DNA from: Pseudomonadota bacterium
Lineage (GTDB): Bacteria; Desulfobacterota; JAPLJL01
Assembly: GCA_026388655.1 (NCBI GenBank)
Contig: JAPLJI010000075.1
Coordinates: 1-36,938 of the forward strand
Direction: 5' to 3'
Length of the DNA: 36,938 bases
Shown: positions 1 through 8,350 of the stretch, piece after piece
Layout: each line of letters starts with the position of its first letter
Numbering within the stretch: position 1 is the stretch's first letter
The notes under the pieces: generated by a model
What the model was told of the DNA's origin: nothing
Seen by the model: the letters and a program-made list of their open reading frames with translations, nothing else
Databases searched by the model: none
Translations under genes and position numbers: made by a program

Positions 1-2
1 TT

Positions 3-1061
3 GGGCACGTCCGCGTCCCGGGCGAAGGAGTCCGTGTTCAGCATGCCGCACGGCTTGAAGATATTCTCCCGGACGTAGGTGTAATAGTCGACCCCGCTGA
101 CCTTTTCGATGATGACCCCCAGGACGACGTAGCCGCCGTTCGAGTAGCGGTTGTTCGTCCCCGGTTCAAACTCGAGAGGAAGGTCGGAGAAAAGCGGCAG
201 GTAGTCCCGGAGGGTCCTGATCTTGTCCTTGGGCGTCGCGTCGTACCGGCTGCCGAAGAAATCGCCGATGCCCGAGGTCATGTTGAGCAGGTGCCGGATA
301 GTGACTTTCTCGGCGGCCTGGGCGTTGGGGTAATCGGGCAGGAACTTCTCGATCGGGTCGTCGAGCGATAGCTTCCCTTGCCTCGCCAGCTGATGGATGG
401 CGACACGGGTGAAGCTCTTGTTGATCGAGCCGAGGTTGAACTTGGTGTCCTTCCGGTTGGGGACCTTCTTCTCCCGGTCGGCATTGCCGTAGGCTTCGTG
501 GAACATGATCCGGGAATCCTTGGCGATGAGCACGACGCCGGAGAACTCGTCCGCCTTGGTCTGGCCTTCAAGGAGGGCCCGGACAGCGGCGGCCAGTTCC
601 TTCTCGTCGGCCTTGGGTTCCGGAACGACAATGTTCGCCGGGTCCTCGACCAACTCCATCGTTATGGACAACAGTTTGTGGGGCGGCGCTTTCTCGACGG
701 ACGCTTTGAGAAGAACATTGACGCCGTTGCCGGCCTTGGCCAGGCCGAAAGTCAGGAAAGGCTGCTCGGCGATTATTTTTTCGAGTTGCAGGGACAGGAG
801 CTGGGATTTTGCCCCCTGGTAGCGGGTCAGCCTCTGCTCGACAGGGATCTCTTTGAGGGCGGATGCGGCGAAGTGCGCTTCGAAGAAGGCCTTCGTTTGC
901 TCCTGATCCCCGGAATTGAAGGCCTCAATGTAGGCCTTGAGGCGGTCGGTGCCCGGCTTATCCGTGGATTTGGATTCCTGGGCGATCCCGCCCAGGGCCG
1001 ACAGGATAACCGCGGCGCAGGCAAGAGCCGAAAGCGCCATGACTCGGGTACGCGTGCTCAT
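3..1061 (-). CDS. Secreted serine hydrolase, NTF2-like plus beta-lactamase fold (partial, C-terminus off window)
   Basis: This gene is absent from the ORF track because it has no stop inside the window. I read 353 codons from ATG at 1061, preceded by a strong GAGGAGGA Shine-Dalgarno. Residues 1-27 form a signal peptide (basic start, hydrophobic core, likely cleavage before QESK). Residues about 35-140 (KAYIEAFNSGD, then APPHKLL) resemble the NTF2-like domain often found before such hydrolases. From about residue 160 it is a class C beta-lactamase/penicillin-binding-like fold: SINK supplies the Ser-x-x-Lys motif and RYSNGGY the Tyr-x-Asn motif. The third (K/H)-x-G motif would lie beyond the left edge. 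Likely a periplasmic or secreted esterase/peptidase; true beta-lactamase activity is not implied. It lies 209 bp downstream of the lipid operon on the same strand, with its own ribosome-binding site. Confidence 0.88.
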   Translation of the reverse strand, partial: MSTRTRVMALSALACAAVILSALGGIAQESKSTDKPGTDRLKAYIEAFNSGDQEQTKAFFEAHFAASALKEIPVEQRLTRYQGAKSQLLSLQLEKIIAEQPFLTFGLAKAGNGVNVLLKASVEKAPPHKLLSITMELVEDPANIVVPEPKADEKELAAAVRALLEGQTKADEFSGVVLIAKDSRIMFHEAYGNADREKKVPNRKDTKFNLGSINKSFTRVAIHQLARQGKLSLDDPIEKFLPDYPNAQAAEKVTIRHLLNMTSGIGDFFGSRYDATPKDKIRTLRDYLPLFSDLPLEFEPGTNNRYSNGGYVVLGVIIEKVSGVDYYTYVRENIFKPCGMLNTDSFARDADVP

Positions 1062-1270
1062 GTATCCTCCTCGGGGAGCAAAAATATTCATCCTTACGCC
1101 GAGAAGTATAACACGAGAGCCGACCTCGAGCTTCGACCCCCGTTTTTCTTTCCCGCGTCCACTTACTACGGGGAGCAGTAAATACTTTGCATAATCCTTG
1201 CTGCTCCACGAGTACTAGCCGGGCTATATAGAAATCTGAAGACATCTATTTTCAGACCGGCTTAGTATCT

Positions 1271-2584
1271 TCAAGAGAGACGTTTTCTGGCACGATCAAA
1301 TGTGTAGATGGCTTGAAGCGGAAAGAGAATTGAAACCATCACCATCAATGCTTTCGTCCCGACAAAAATGATGATGAGGAGGATCGCAGTCACGAAGAAT
1401 TCCCTTCGGAAGATGAAGGTTACTCTGGACGCCAGCCTCTCTAGTTTTCCTCGAACATTCTGCCGGTCGCTCTTTCCTTCGGTCTCTCTGGTGAAGGAAT
1501 AAAAACTGGCGGAAGTTACGGATATCGACCCCCCGCCCGCCGACCTGGCTACCCGGATGATGTTGAAATAGTAGAGAACCAGCGAGAGGAAAACGACGAG
1601 GCCGAGGATGAACCAGATTGTCTGTCCGTCGACACGGTAGAGACCGAGGGACAGGCTTAAAAAGAAGCAGAAATTAACCAATGCGTCTCCGAGGACATCA
1701 ACAGCCGAACCGAGTTTGGATACGCGGAAGGTCATCCGGGCGTTTGCGCCGTCGCAATGATCGAGAATCGAAGCGAATTGAAAGGCACCCCCGGCCAGAA
1801 TAGCAGAACGAGAATCGCCCCTGCCGATAAGCCAGACGCTCAGCCAGCCGAATGCGATACTGAAGATCGTCATCGTGTTGGGCGTGATGTTGAGCTTGAG
1901 CAGATGCTTGGTGATCATGAGGGACACCGGCCGAATAAAAACTCGAGCCATGAATCCATCCTCGTGTGTACGCCCGGTGCTCAGGATGTACCGTACGGCT
2001 CTTTTCGCGTCTTCGCGGGATGCGACCTTGAGACAGAACCTGCTTTTGTCATCCAAGACTGCAGTCGGAAGAGCTCCGCGGCTTTCCACCTGGCGATGGG
2101 GGCCGGGAGTCGCGGATCCGTGTTTCAAGAGGGACTCGACCAGTCCCGGAAACATCTCGCGATGACACATTTGAATTCCAGGGCCGATGGAGCGGAGAGG
2201 GGACGAATCGTCCTGTCCGGCATCGGTCAGGATCGCCGGGTCAAAGACCACATCGCTGTCAAACAGCCAAAAACGGTTTTTGACCTTGCCCTGATGGACG
2301 AAGTCAGGGAGATCGGAAAGAGAGACCTGCTCCAAATGGAGATCTTCTTTTCGGAAACGCTTGTCCTTTTCGGGTGAGGGAAGATGCCCCTCCTTGTGAA
2401 ATTCGCCCGGCTCGACGAGGAGGAAATCCCGGACTCCGGCTTGATTGGCCGACAGGATGAGCCTTTCGAGAACGGTCAGGCCGAGAATCTTCTTGCAAGG
2501 GTTCCATGGGGGATCCGGAAATCCGGCGTCCCGTTTGCCAATGAGGACGACCGCCTGGTCAATGGACAGCGCTTTGAGACTCAT
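1271..2584 (-). CDS. Nucleotidyltransferase-like / CDP-alcohol phosphatidyltransferase fusion
   Basis: 437 residues. The C-terminal half is a multi-spanning CDP-alcohol phosphatidyltransferase: DHCDGANAR followed by SKLGSAVDVLGDAL fits the family signature D-x2-D-G-x2-A-R-x8-G-x3-D-x3-D with all Asp residues kept, between hydrophobic helices. These enzymes move a phospho-alcohol from a CDP carrier to a second alcohol in the membrane. The N-terminal ~190 residues resemble a sugar-phosphate nucleotidyltransferase (GLTVLERLILSANQAGV; FDSDVVFDP as possible metal site), but the usual glycine-rich L-A-A-G-x-G-x-R loop reads LIGKRDAG. The layout matches archaeal inositol-phosphate cytidylyltransferase/DIPP synthase fusions, so inositol-containing phospholipid or solute synthesis is possible, not shown. 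It overlaps the upstream membrane protein by four bases (ATGA), so the two are translationally coupled. Confidence 0.85.
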   Translation of the reverse strand: MSLKALSIDQAVVLIGKRDAGFPDPPWNPCKKILGLTVLERLILSANQAGVRDFLLVEPGEFHKEGHLPSPEKDKRFRKEDLHLEQVSLSDLPDFVHQGKVKNRFWLFDSDVVFDPAILTDAGQDDSSPLRSIGPGIQMCHREMFPGLVESLLKHGSATPGPHRQVESRGALPTAVLDDKSRFCLKVASREDAKRAVRYILSTGRTHEDGFMARVFIRPVSLMITKHLLKLNITPNTMTIFSIAFGWLSVWLIGRGDSRSAILAGGAFQFASILDHCDGANARMTFRVSKLGSAVDVLGDALVNFCFFLSLSLGLYRVDGQTIWFILGLVVFLSLVLYYFNIIRVARSAGGGSISVTSASFYSFTRETEGKSDRQNVRGKLERLASRVTFIFRREFFVTAILLIIIFVGTKALMVMVSILFPLQAIYTFDRARKRLS

Positions 2585-3630
2585 TCAGGAACCTTTCTTC
2601 GTTTGACGAAAAACAGGATCATCGCCAGCCCAACAAAGGCGAGCCGCCTGATCCTGCGAATCATCGATAAGCTGAGGCCGATCTCGGGGGGATAGCCGAG
2701 CGTCTTCAGGATCATCATGTGGGCGCTCTCCATGACACCCAACTGCCCGGGCAGGACGAAAAACGCGGTGTTGACGGCGATTACGACCGCGGAGATCAGC
2801 ATCGCCTGGACAAAACTTACGGGAGCCTTCAGGACCCAGAGCACGATGAGGACTTCCATTGTCCCGGTCAACCGGGACAACAGGTGGAAGAAGCCCGCCC
2901 TAAAAACTTTTGAACTCCGACGCGAATAGAGAAGCCGAAAATTCGCGTCGATCTCCCGAAGCTGTTCCTCCCGGCTCTTGACCCATCTCCTGAATCTCGG
3001 GATAAAACGGGAGATCCTCCAGAGAATTCGCGTGACTCCCCGGCTCTGGACGAATAGTAAAAGGACGATGCCGACAGTCGTCACTCCCAGGCCCGTCAAC
3101 AGCGGGATCGTGAGGGAGTCCGGAAGACGGGCAGAGAACAGCCCGAGAAGAAAACAGATCATCAGGAACACCGTTGAACCGATATATTCAAGAGTCTTAT
3201 CAAAGAGGACGCTGGGGATCCCGTCCTTCAAGGGAATGATTTTTCTGATCATCAGGGTTCGGACAGCGTCGCCTCCGAGGCTGGCCGAAGGAATGGCGAA
3301 GTTGAAGTTATCGCTGATGATTTTGGTCCGGAAGAGGGTCTTCAAGGGGATCGTTTTGAAAAAGGCATTGTGGATAGTGGACCAGCCGCAGGCTTGCATG
3401 AAAATCCTTCCGGCTTCCACAAGAAATACCAACAGGAACCAAAATCCGAGCCGCCGGATATTGTCCAGGATATTCCCCAAGCCGACACGGTTTAGGAGGT
3501 GAATGAACAGTCCTAATCCAACGAGACCGAGGAGCGCTTTAATCCACGGCAGCAAAGAAATGCCTTTCGTTTCCTTTTTCACGACATTCCGGCTATCGTG
3601 TCCCGGTCCCGGATCTGTTTGGTCTATCAT
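2581..3630 (-). CDS. Flippase-like integral membrane protein (LPG synthase TM / UPF0104 family)
   Basis: About 349 residues starting at ATG 3630 (the track's 3636 start is a TTG two codons upstream; neither has a clear Shine-Dalgarno). After a short hydrophilic N-terminus there are about eight hydrophobic segments, with GLGLFIHLLNRVGLGNILDN, a charged central cytoplasmic loop (RRWVKSREEQLREIDANF) and the late VLPGQLGVMESAHMMILKTLG stretch that is characteristic of the family. Family members are the membrane half of lysylphosphatidylglycerol synthases or stand-alone glycolipid/phospholipid flippase-like proteins; the aminoacyl-transfer domain is absent here. Its stop overlaps the start of the phosphatidyltransferase gene, so a role in moving or presenting the lipid made by that enzyme is a reasonable inference. 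Confidence 0.85.
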   Translation of the reverse strand: MIDQTDPGPGHDSRNVVKKETKGISLLPWIKALLGLVGLGLFIHLLNRVGLGNILDNIRRLGFWFLLVFLVEAGRIFMQACGWSTIHNAFFKTIPLKTLFRTKIISDNFNFAIPSASLGGDAVRTLMIRKIIPLKDGIPSVLFDKTLEYIGSTVFLMICFLLGLFSARLPDSLTIPLLTGLGVTTVGIVLLLFVQSRGVTRILWRISRFIPRFRRWVKSREEQLREIDANFRLLYSRRSSKVFRAGFFHLLSRLTGTMEVLIVLWVLKAPVSFVQAMLISAVVIAVNTAFFVLPGQLGVMESAHMMILKTLGYPPEIGLSLSMIRRIRRLAFVGLAMILFFVKRRKVPE

Positions 3631-3739
3631 CGGCAACGGCGCTGAAGCTGATCTTTTTTTCTTCCGGCTTATTCTTCATAAATAATGAATTTATTGCAAG
3701 CCAATAATTCCCGTTCCCAAAATGGGTTTTTCGCAAAAA

Positions 3740-3964
3740 CTATTTTTCTCTCAGGAATTCTGCCAATATGGAAGATGTGGCTGATTTCTCGAGGGATAAG
3801 AGAGCGCGCCCGGAGGGATTCGAATCCGATGTCGAATGCGTGCACCGCTCCGTGACCTTAGCCGTGCTGTGCCCCAGGAGGTCCTTCACGGTGATCGGGT
3901 CCACAATTAACACCCGATCTGGACCAGGATCCGGCGAGCAGATCAGCGAAGAATCTCTTGACAA
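3740..3964 (-). pseudogene. Decayed C-terminal fragment of a tyrosine recombinase
   Basis: The 74-codon minus-strand ORF contains VKDLLGHSTAKVTERCTH, which matches the end of phage/Xer-type integrases, where the text is usually V-x-x-L-L-G-H-S-x-x-x-T-x-x-Y-x-H. The LLGHS box is kept, but the nucleophilic Tyr position is Cys. Only the last catalytic segment remains: the Arg-Lys-His-x-x-Arg part upstream is missing and bases 3965-4060 show no recognisable continuation. I therefore call it a remnant of an integrated element and not a working gene. It could also be a chance ORF, but the match across about 17 positions makes that less likely. Confidence 0.55.
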
Positions 3965-4164
3965 ACCAGCTTCTAGGACTTATTTATTAGTTGATAGAAT
4001 TGACGATCCGGGGGGATCGAATTTATGTCCTTGACACCTTCTCCATATAACGCGCCTTAATCTGTATAGATGCGGCCGAAGGGGCCCGGTAATCTTTTCA
4101 CTTTGGAGGGGGAAAAAGTTTTCCCGCCGATCATGATAAATCGGGAGTGTTCTTTTCAATCAGC

Positions 4165-4169
4165 GGAGG
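4165..4169 (+). promoter_or_regulatory. Ribosome-binding site fixing the M16 peptidase start
   Basis: GGAGG lies five bases before ATG 4175, and a signal peptide begins exactly there. This favours 4175 over the track's start at 4070, which would put 35 unrelated residues before the signal peptide. Confidence 0.75.
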
Positions 4170-4174
4170 TTAAC

Positions 4175-5677
4175 ATGCTCAGAAAGAAATTGTTTTTCCG
4201 GCCTGCTTTCGTCCCGGCCCTTCTCGTCCTTTTGAGCCTGGCCCTAGGGGGCCAGTCTTTCGAGGGCATCAAGAAACAGGTCAAGACACACGTCCTTCCG
4301 AACGGCATGAAACTCATCGTCCTCGAGCGCCACGATGTCCCGGTCGTTTCGTTTCACGTCTACGCGGATGTCGGGAGCGCCAACGAATCCTACGGAATCA
4401 CGGGCATCTCCCACATCCTGGAGCACATGGCCTTCAAGGGGACGACGACCGTCGGCACGAAGGACTTCGCCGCCGAATCGAAGGTCCTTGAAGAGTTGGA
4501 CGATGTCTATGCCCAGATGAAGAGGGAGGAGTCGAAGGCCGCCCCGGACCAAGCCAAAGTGGCCGAGCTCAAGGCCAAGTTCCAGGATCTCGAGAAGAAG
4601 GCCAAGGACTACGTCGTCAACAACGAGTACTTCGACATGATGATGCGGCAGGGCGACGCCGGCGTCAACGCCTACACGTCGTCCGACGCCACCCAGTACA
4701 TTAATTACCTTCCCTCCAACCGCCTGGAATTCTGGATGGCCATGACCTCGGACCGTTTCTTGAACCCGGTCTTCCGCGAGTTCTACAAGGAACGGGACGT
4801 GATCATGGAGGAACGCCGTCTCGGCGTCGAAACCCAGCCCACGGGCAAGCTCATGGAGGACTTCATGGCCGTGGCCTTCAAGGCCCATCCCTACCACCAC
4901 GAAGTCATCGGCCACATGTCCGACCTCCAGTCGATCCGGCGCCAGGACGTCGCGGACTATTTCAAGAAGTTCTACGGCCCGAGCAACCTGACGGTTGCCG
5001 TCGTCGGCGATGTCAAGGCGGACGAGGCCTTCCCGCTGGCCGACCTCTATTTCAGCCGGATCCCGAGCGGGCCCAAGCCCGAGCCGGTCCGGACGAAAGA
5101 GCCGGAGCAGTGGGGCGAGAGGCGCGTCACCGTCTCCGCCAAATCCCAGCCGTTCCTGTTCCTCGGCTACCACATCCCGGATGCCAAGAGCAAAGACAAC
5201 CCGGCCCTCGAGGCCCTGGCGAATATCGTCGGCCGGGGCCGGTCGTCCCGCCTGTACCAGAACTTGGTCAAGGACAAGAAGATCGCGATCCAGGCCAGCT
5301 GCATGAGCGGATTCCCCGGGGACAAGTTCCCCAACCTGATCGTCTTCATCGCCGTTTCGGCCCAGGGCAAAACTTCGGCCGAATGCCAGGCGGCCATCGA
5401 GGAAGAGATCGAGAAGATCAAGAAGGAATCGGTGACCGAAGAAGAGCTGACCAAGTTCAAGAGGAGCACGATCAAGGGCCTCTTGGGCCAGATGAAATCC
5501 AACACGCAGATGGCAGCCATGCTGGCCTACGCCGACGTGGTGCTGGGCGGCTATGAGAAGGTCTTTGACCAGATCGCGGACTACAGGGCCATCACCGCCG
5601 AAGACGTCAAGCGGGTGGCTAACCAGTATCTGGTGAAAACCAACAGGACGATCGGCGAGATCATTCCCGAGAAATAA
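4175..5677 (+). CDS. Secreted zinc peptidase, M16 family (catalytic subunit)
   Basis: 500 residues from ATG 4175. Residues 1-24 are a signal peptide (basic MLRKK, hydrophobic stretch, cleavage near GG-QS). The peptidase domain begins with THVLPNGMKLIVLERHDVPV. HILEH is the inverted zinc motif H-x-x-E-H, with the third ligand Glu supplied by the later ERDVIMEERR segment. A long charged helical insertion (EESKAAPDQAKVAELKAKF) sits between them. The R/Y pair that shapes the substrate site in the C-terminal half appears as GRGRSSRLYQNL. All catalytic parts are present, so it should be an active periplasmic or secreted metallopeptidase acting on peptides or small proteins. The inactive partner gene starts 20 bases downstream; bacterial M16 enzymes often work as such active/inactive heterodimers. 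Confidence 0.94.
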   Translation: MLRKKLFFRPAFVPALLVLLSLALGGQSFEGIKKQVKTHVLPNGMKLIVLERHDVPVVSFHVYADVGSANESYGITGISHILEHMAFKGTTTVGTKDFAAESKVLEELDDVYAQMKREESKAAPDQAKVAELKAKFQDLEKKAKDYVVNNEYFDMMMRQGDAGVNAYTSSDATQYINYLPSNRLEFWMAMTSDRFLNPVFREFYKERDVIMEERRLGVETQPTGKLMEDFMAVAFKAHPYHHEVIGHMSDLQSIRRQDVADYFKKFYGPSNLTVAVVGDVKADEAFPLADLYFSRIPSGPKPEPVRTKEPEQWGERRVTVSAKSQPFLFLGYHIPDAKSKDNPALEALANIVGRGRSSRLYQNLVKDKKIAIQASCMSGFPGDKFPNLIVFIAVSAQGKTSAECQAAIEEEIEKIKKESVTEEELTKFKRSTIKGLLGQMKSNTQMAAMLAYADVVLGGYEKVFDQIADYRAITAEDVKRVANQYLVKTNRTIGEIIPEK

Positions 5678-5696
5678 GGGAGCTGAGGAGACAACC

Positions 5697-7133
5697 ATGA
5701 GAAAAAGGAAGACCATCAAGACATCGATCGCCGGGCTTTGCCTCCTGGCTTTCATTACCGGGGCCGCCTACGCCCAAAAAGCGCCGAAGGACAAGTTCGT
5801 CTTTGGACCCCTCAACCCGATCAAGATGCCCAAGGTCGAAAGGGCCGAGCTGCCGAACGGAATCAAACTCTTTCTCGTCGAAGATCCCGAATACCCGACG
5901 ATCGACCTCTGGGCAATGGTCAAGGCCGGCTCCGTTTTCGAACCGGCCGATAAGGCCGGGCTGGCTTCGCTCACCGGGTCGGTCCTGAGGACGGGAGGTA
6001 CGCAATCCAAAACCGGAGACCAGATTGACAAAGAGCTCGAGACGCTGGCCGCGACCGTGGAAACAGGAATCGGCCAGACCGCCGGCAACATCCGGGTGTC
6101 GGTGCTCAAGGAGGACCTGGATAAGGCTCTGGCCATCCTGGCCGACATCTTGACCAATCCCGCCTTCCGGGAAGACAAGCTCAACCTGGCCAAGATCCAG
6201 CAGAAGACCATGATCTCCCGCCGCAACGACGACATCGGCAGCATCACGGACCGCGAGTTCTCCGGATTGATGTATGGCAAGGATAGCCCCTATGCCCGGC
6301 AGACCGAATACGCGACGATTGACGCCATCACGAGGCAGGATCTCGTCGACTTTTACGGCGCCTATTTCCATCCCAACAACACCTACATGGCAGTCTGGGG
6401 CGATTTCAAGAGCGGGGACATGATCGCCAAACTGAAGGCAGCGTTAGGACCATGGAAGAAGGGCAAGCCCTCGACTCTGCCGTGGCCCAAGGTCAATTAT
6501 GAATTCAGGTCGACCGTCAATTATGTCGAAAAACCCGACGTCAACCAATCCAATATCATGCTCGGCCACATCGGCGGTTTGATGAACAATCCCGACCTCC
6601 CCGCTCTAAACATCATGAACCAGATCCTCTCCTTCGAACGGATGTTCAAAAGGATCAGGACGGACGAGGGCCTGGCCTACAGTGTCAGGGGAGATTACGG
6701 AGCCTCTTATATCTATCCCGGCGTCTTCAGCTGCGGCGCCCAGACAAAATCCCAATCCACGGTCTATGCCATCGACATCATGCTCCAAGAATTGAAGAAG
6801 ATCACGGAACAGGAAGTATCCGACGAAGAGCTAGAAAAGGCCAAGGACGGATACCTCAATTCCTATGTTTTTAACTTCGAAAGCAAGTCCCAGATCGTCA
6901 ACCGCCTCATGTCACTGGCCTACTTCGGCTACCCGTTGGACTTCACCGAAAAGCAAAAGGCGGGGGTAGAGAAAGTGACCAAAGCCGACGTGCTCCGGGT
7001 CGCCAGAAAATACATTCAGCCGGGTAAGGTCCAGATCCTTGTCGTGGGGAAAAAAGAGGACTTCGACAAGCCGCTGTCCAGCCTGGGCCAGGTGAACGTC
7101 ATCGACATCGCGATCCCCGCCCCAAAGAAATAG
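5697..7133 (+). CDS. Secreted M16-like protein lacking the zinc motif (non-catalytic partner)
   Basis: 478 residues with a clear signal peptide (MRKRKTIKTS, hydrophobic core, cleavage AYA-QK). The M16 fold is recognisable from RAELPNGIKLFLVEDPEYPT, but where the active subunit has HILEH this one reads LTGSVLRTGG, so zinc cannot be bound in the family way. The C-terminal half retains NQILSFERMFKRIRTDEGLAYSV, the substrate-site R/Y region typical of the second subunit. By analogy with mitochondrial processing peptidase and bacterial M16B pairs, it likely forms a clam-shell with the upstream peptidase and supplies substrate-binding residues. GGAG in the 19-base spacer serves as ribosome-binding site. 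Its TAG stop is immediately followed by the truncated transposase region, which opens in the same frame. Confidence 0.92.
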   Translation: MRKRKTIKTSIAGLCLLAFITGAAYAQKAPKDKFVFGPLNPIKMPKVERAELPNGIKLFLVEDPEYPTIDLWAMVKAGSVFEPADKAGLASLTGSVLRTGGTQSKTGDQIDKELETLAATVETGIGQTAGNIRVSVLKEDLDKALAILADILTNPAFREDKLNLAKIQQKTMISRRNDDIGSITDREFSGLMYGKDSPYARQTEYATIDAITRQDLVDFYGAYFHPNNTYMAVWGDFKSGDMIAKLKAALGPWKKGKPSTLPWPKVNYEFRSTVNYVEKPDVNQSNIMLGHIGGLMNNPDLPALNIMNQILSFERMFKRIRTDEGLAYSVRGDYGASYIYPGVFSCGAQTKSQSTVYAIDIMLQELKKITEQEVSDEELEKAKDGYLNSYVFNFESKSQIVNRLMSLAYFGYPLDFTEKQKAGVEKVTKADVLRVARKYIQPGKVQILVVGKKEDFDKPLSSLGQVNVIDIAIPAPKK

Positions 7134-7217
7134 CCCGGTCACGGCGGCCGAGGAGAGCGAAGAATATTTCTGAGCTTTCGAAATCTCGGGCTCGATGGAC
7201 TTCGTGACCAAAGTCGG

Positions 7218-8303
7218 GTGCCGAGACATATCCCCAGCCAAACGCCGGAGTCTTTGGTCCGGAAGATCTTGGCCCTGCGCGACGAACTGGCCGCCTATCG
7301 AACCCGACGCGCCGCCTTCGCCGGTATCGGCGCCGAAACGATCCATTTCGAGATTCATCGACGAGAAATACGTCGGATCCCCGCTATCTCGACCATCGAG
7401 AAGATCCTGGCCCGGGCCGGCAAGACAAAGAAAGTCAAGGTCAAGCGTTCTCCCGGCGGACCTCCCTATCCCTATGTCCCGGCTCGTAAGATGGGCGACC
7501 TTCAGCAAACCGACCTGGTCGGGCCCCGTCATCTCCGAGGCCCCGAAGGGGTCACCCGCTGCTACTCCATCCACACCCTTGATGTCGCCGGCCAGACCGC
7601 AGCGGCCAGTCAGTTCCGTGACAAGAGAACGATCTCGCTCAGTCGTCATCTGGTTGATTCCTGGAGAGTTATGGGGCTTCCCCGGGTCTCCCAGATGGAT
7701 AACGAGATGGCCGCGACAGGAGGAGGACGGTATCGCTACAGTCTCTCCCAGCTTATCCGTCTTCACCTCCTGTTGGGCGTCCATCTTCGATTCATTCCTC
7801 CGAAAGAACCCGGCCGCAACGCCGCTATCGAAAGCTTCAATGCGGTCTGGCAAGCCCGGGTTCTTCGTCATCCCTGCCCGGATCTTCGGGCCTTGCGCCG
7901 GACGAGCGATCGATTCCTCGAGTATTATCACGTCCGGAAGCCCAGCCGGAGTCTCACCGTGGCTGACCACGGAACCCGCTTCCCGGGAATACTCCGCGAG
8001 CAGCTCTGGCCGACACTCCGGCATCTTCCGTCCGCCTTCAGTCTCGAGCATTATCTTGATGACCAAGGACACCTGGCTTTACCGATCGCCAAGGGCCGGG
8101 TTTCGTTTGTCCGCAAGGTGGACGCCCACGGTTGCATCGAATTCAACGGCGCCGAATACTTCATCCGCCGGAAACTGGAAAGGCAATACGTCGTGGCCAC
8201 GCTCTCAACGCACCATCGCCGGGTCTTCGTCAAGTTTGAGGGAAAGGTTATCAAGACGTTTTCATTTCCGTTCGTCGGAAAGACCGTTGATCCGATCGCT
8301 TGA
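7218..8303 (+). CDS. DDE transposase, IS481-like, 5'-truncated
   Basis: 361 residues from GTG 7218. It is an rve-type integrase core: D in LQQTDLVGPRH, D in VSQMDNEMA, and E in NAAIESFNAVWQ give the D, D, 35E triad. FIPPKEPGRNAAIE is typical of IS481/IS3-type enzymes. Upstream of the core, TPESLVRKILALRDEL and GIGAETIHFEIHRR are the usual region after the first helix-turn-helix, and that N-terminal helix-turn-helix is missing. In this frame the reading continues back without a stop to the TAG of the M16 gene at 7133, so the element lost its left end there. No inverted copy of the right-end sequence occurs to the left. Probably a non-autonomous remnant even though the catalytic residues survive. 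Confidence 0.85.
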   Translation: MPRHIPSQTPESLVRKILALRDELAAYRTRRAAFAGIGAETIHFEIHRREIRRIPAISTIEKILARAGKTKKVKVKRSPGGPPYPYVPARKMGDLQQTDLVGPRHLRGPEGVTRCYSIHTLDVAGQTAAASQFRDKRTISLSRHLVDSWRVMGLPRVSQMDNEMAATGGGRYRYSLSQLIRLHLLLGVHLRFIPPKEPGRNAAIESFNAVWQARVLRHPCPDLRALRRTSDRFLEYYHVRKPSRSLTVADHGTRFPGILREQLWPTLRHLPSAFSLEHYLDDQGHLALPIAKGRVSFVRKVDAHGCIEFNGAEYFIRRKLERQYVVATLSTHHRRVFVKFEGKVIKTFSFPFVGKTVDPIA

Positions 8304-8312
8304 TCCGTCAAG

Positions 8313-8332
8313 TGTTCACGATGTCCTTACGG
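8313..8332 (+). repeat. Probable IS end, copy 1
   Basis: TGTTCACGATGTCCTTACGG begins 10 bases after the transposase stop. It resembles the terminal inverted repeats I recall for IS481-type elements (T-G-T ends, CACGATGTCCT core). The same 20 bases recur exactly at 8351. Confidence 0.6.
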
Positions 8333-8350
8333 TTGGAAGCATTAGAAAAC

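Larger units (their letters stand above)
3637..4174. other. Intergenic region with integrase remnant, between divergent operons
   Basis: This 538-base gap separates the minus-strand lipid operon from the plus-strand M16 pair, so it must hold both promoters. Apart from the recombinase remnant it contains TTGACA at 4031-4036, a possible -35 box for the M16 pair, but I see no well-spaced -10 partner. A tRNA T-arm-like string GGATTCGAATCC sits at 3816-3827 inside the remnant. I see no intact gene. Confidence 0.5.

Noticed and set aside
378-1181. 267-codon plus-strand ORF
   Set aside because: It is antisense to the serine hydrolase, which has signal peptide, SxxK and YxN motifs and a strong ribosome-binding site.
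3806-3829. Possible intact tRNA gene
   Set aside because: Only a T-arm-like string is present; no acceptor, D- or anticodon arm can be built around it.
4070-4174. N-terminal extension of the M16 peptidase in the ORF track
   Set aside because: GGAGG before ATG 4175 and a signal peptide starting there make the extra 35 codons unlikely.
4244-5755. 503-codon minus-strand ORF
   Set aside because: Antisense shadow of the M16 peptidase gene; low-complexity V/G/L/D composition without motifs.
6912-8072. 386-codon minus-strand ORF over the M16/transposase junction
   Set aside because: Crosses two real plus-strand features and has no recognisable domain.
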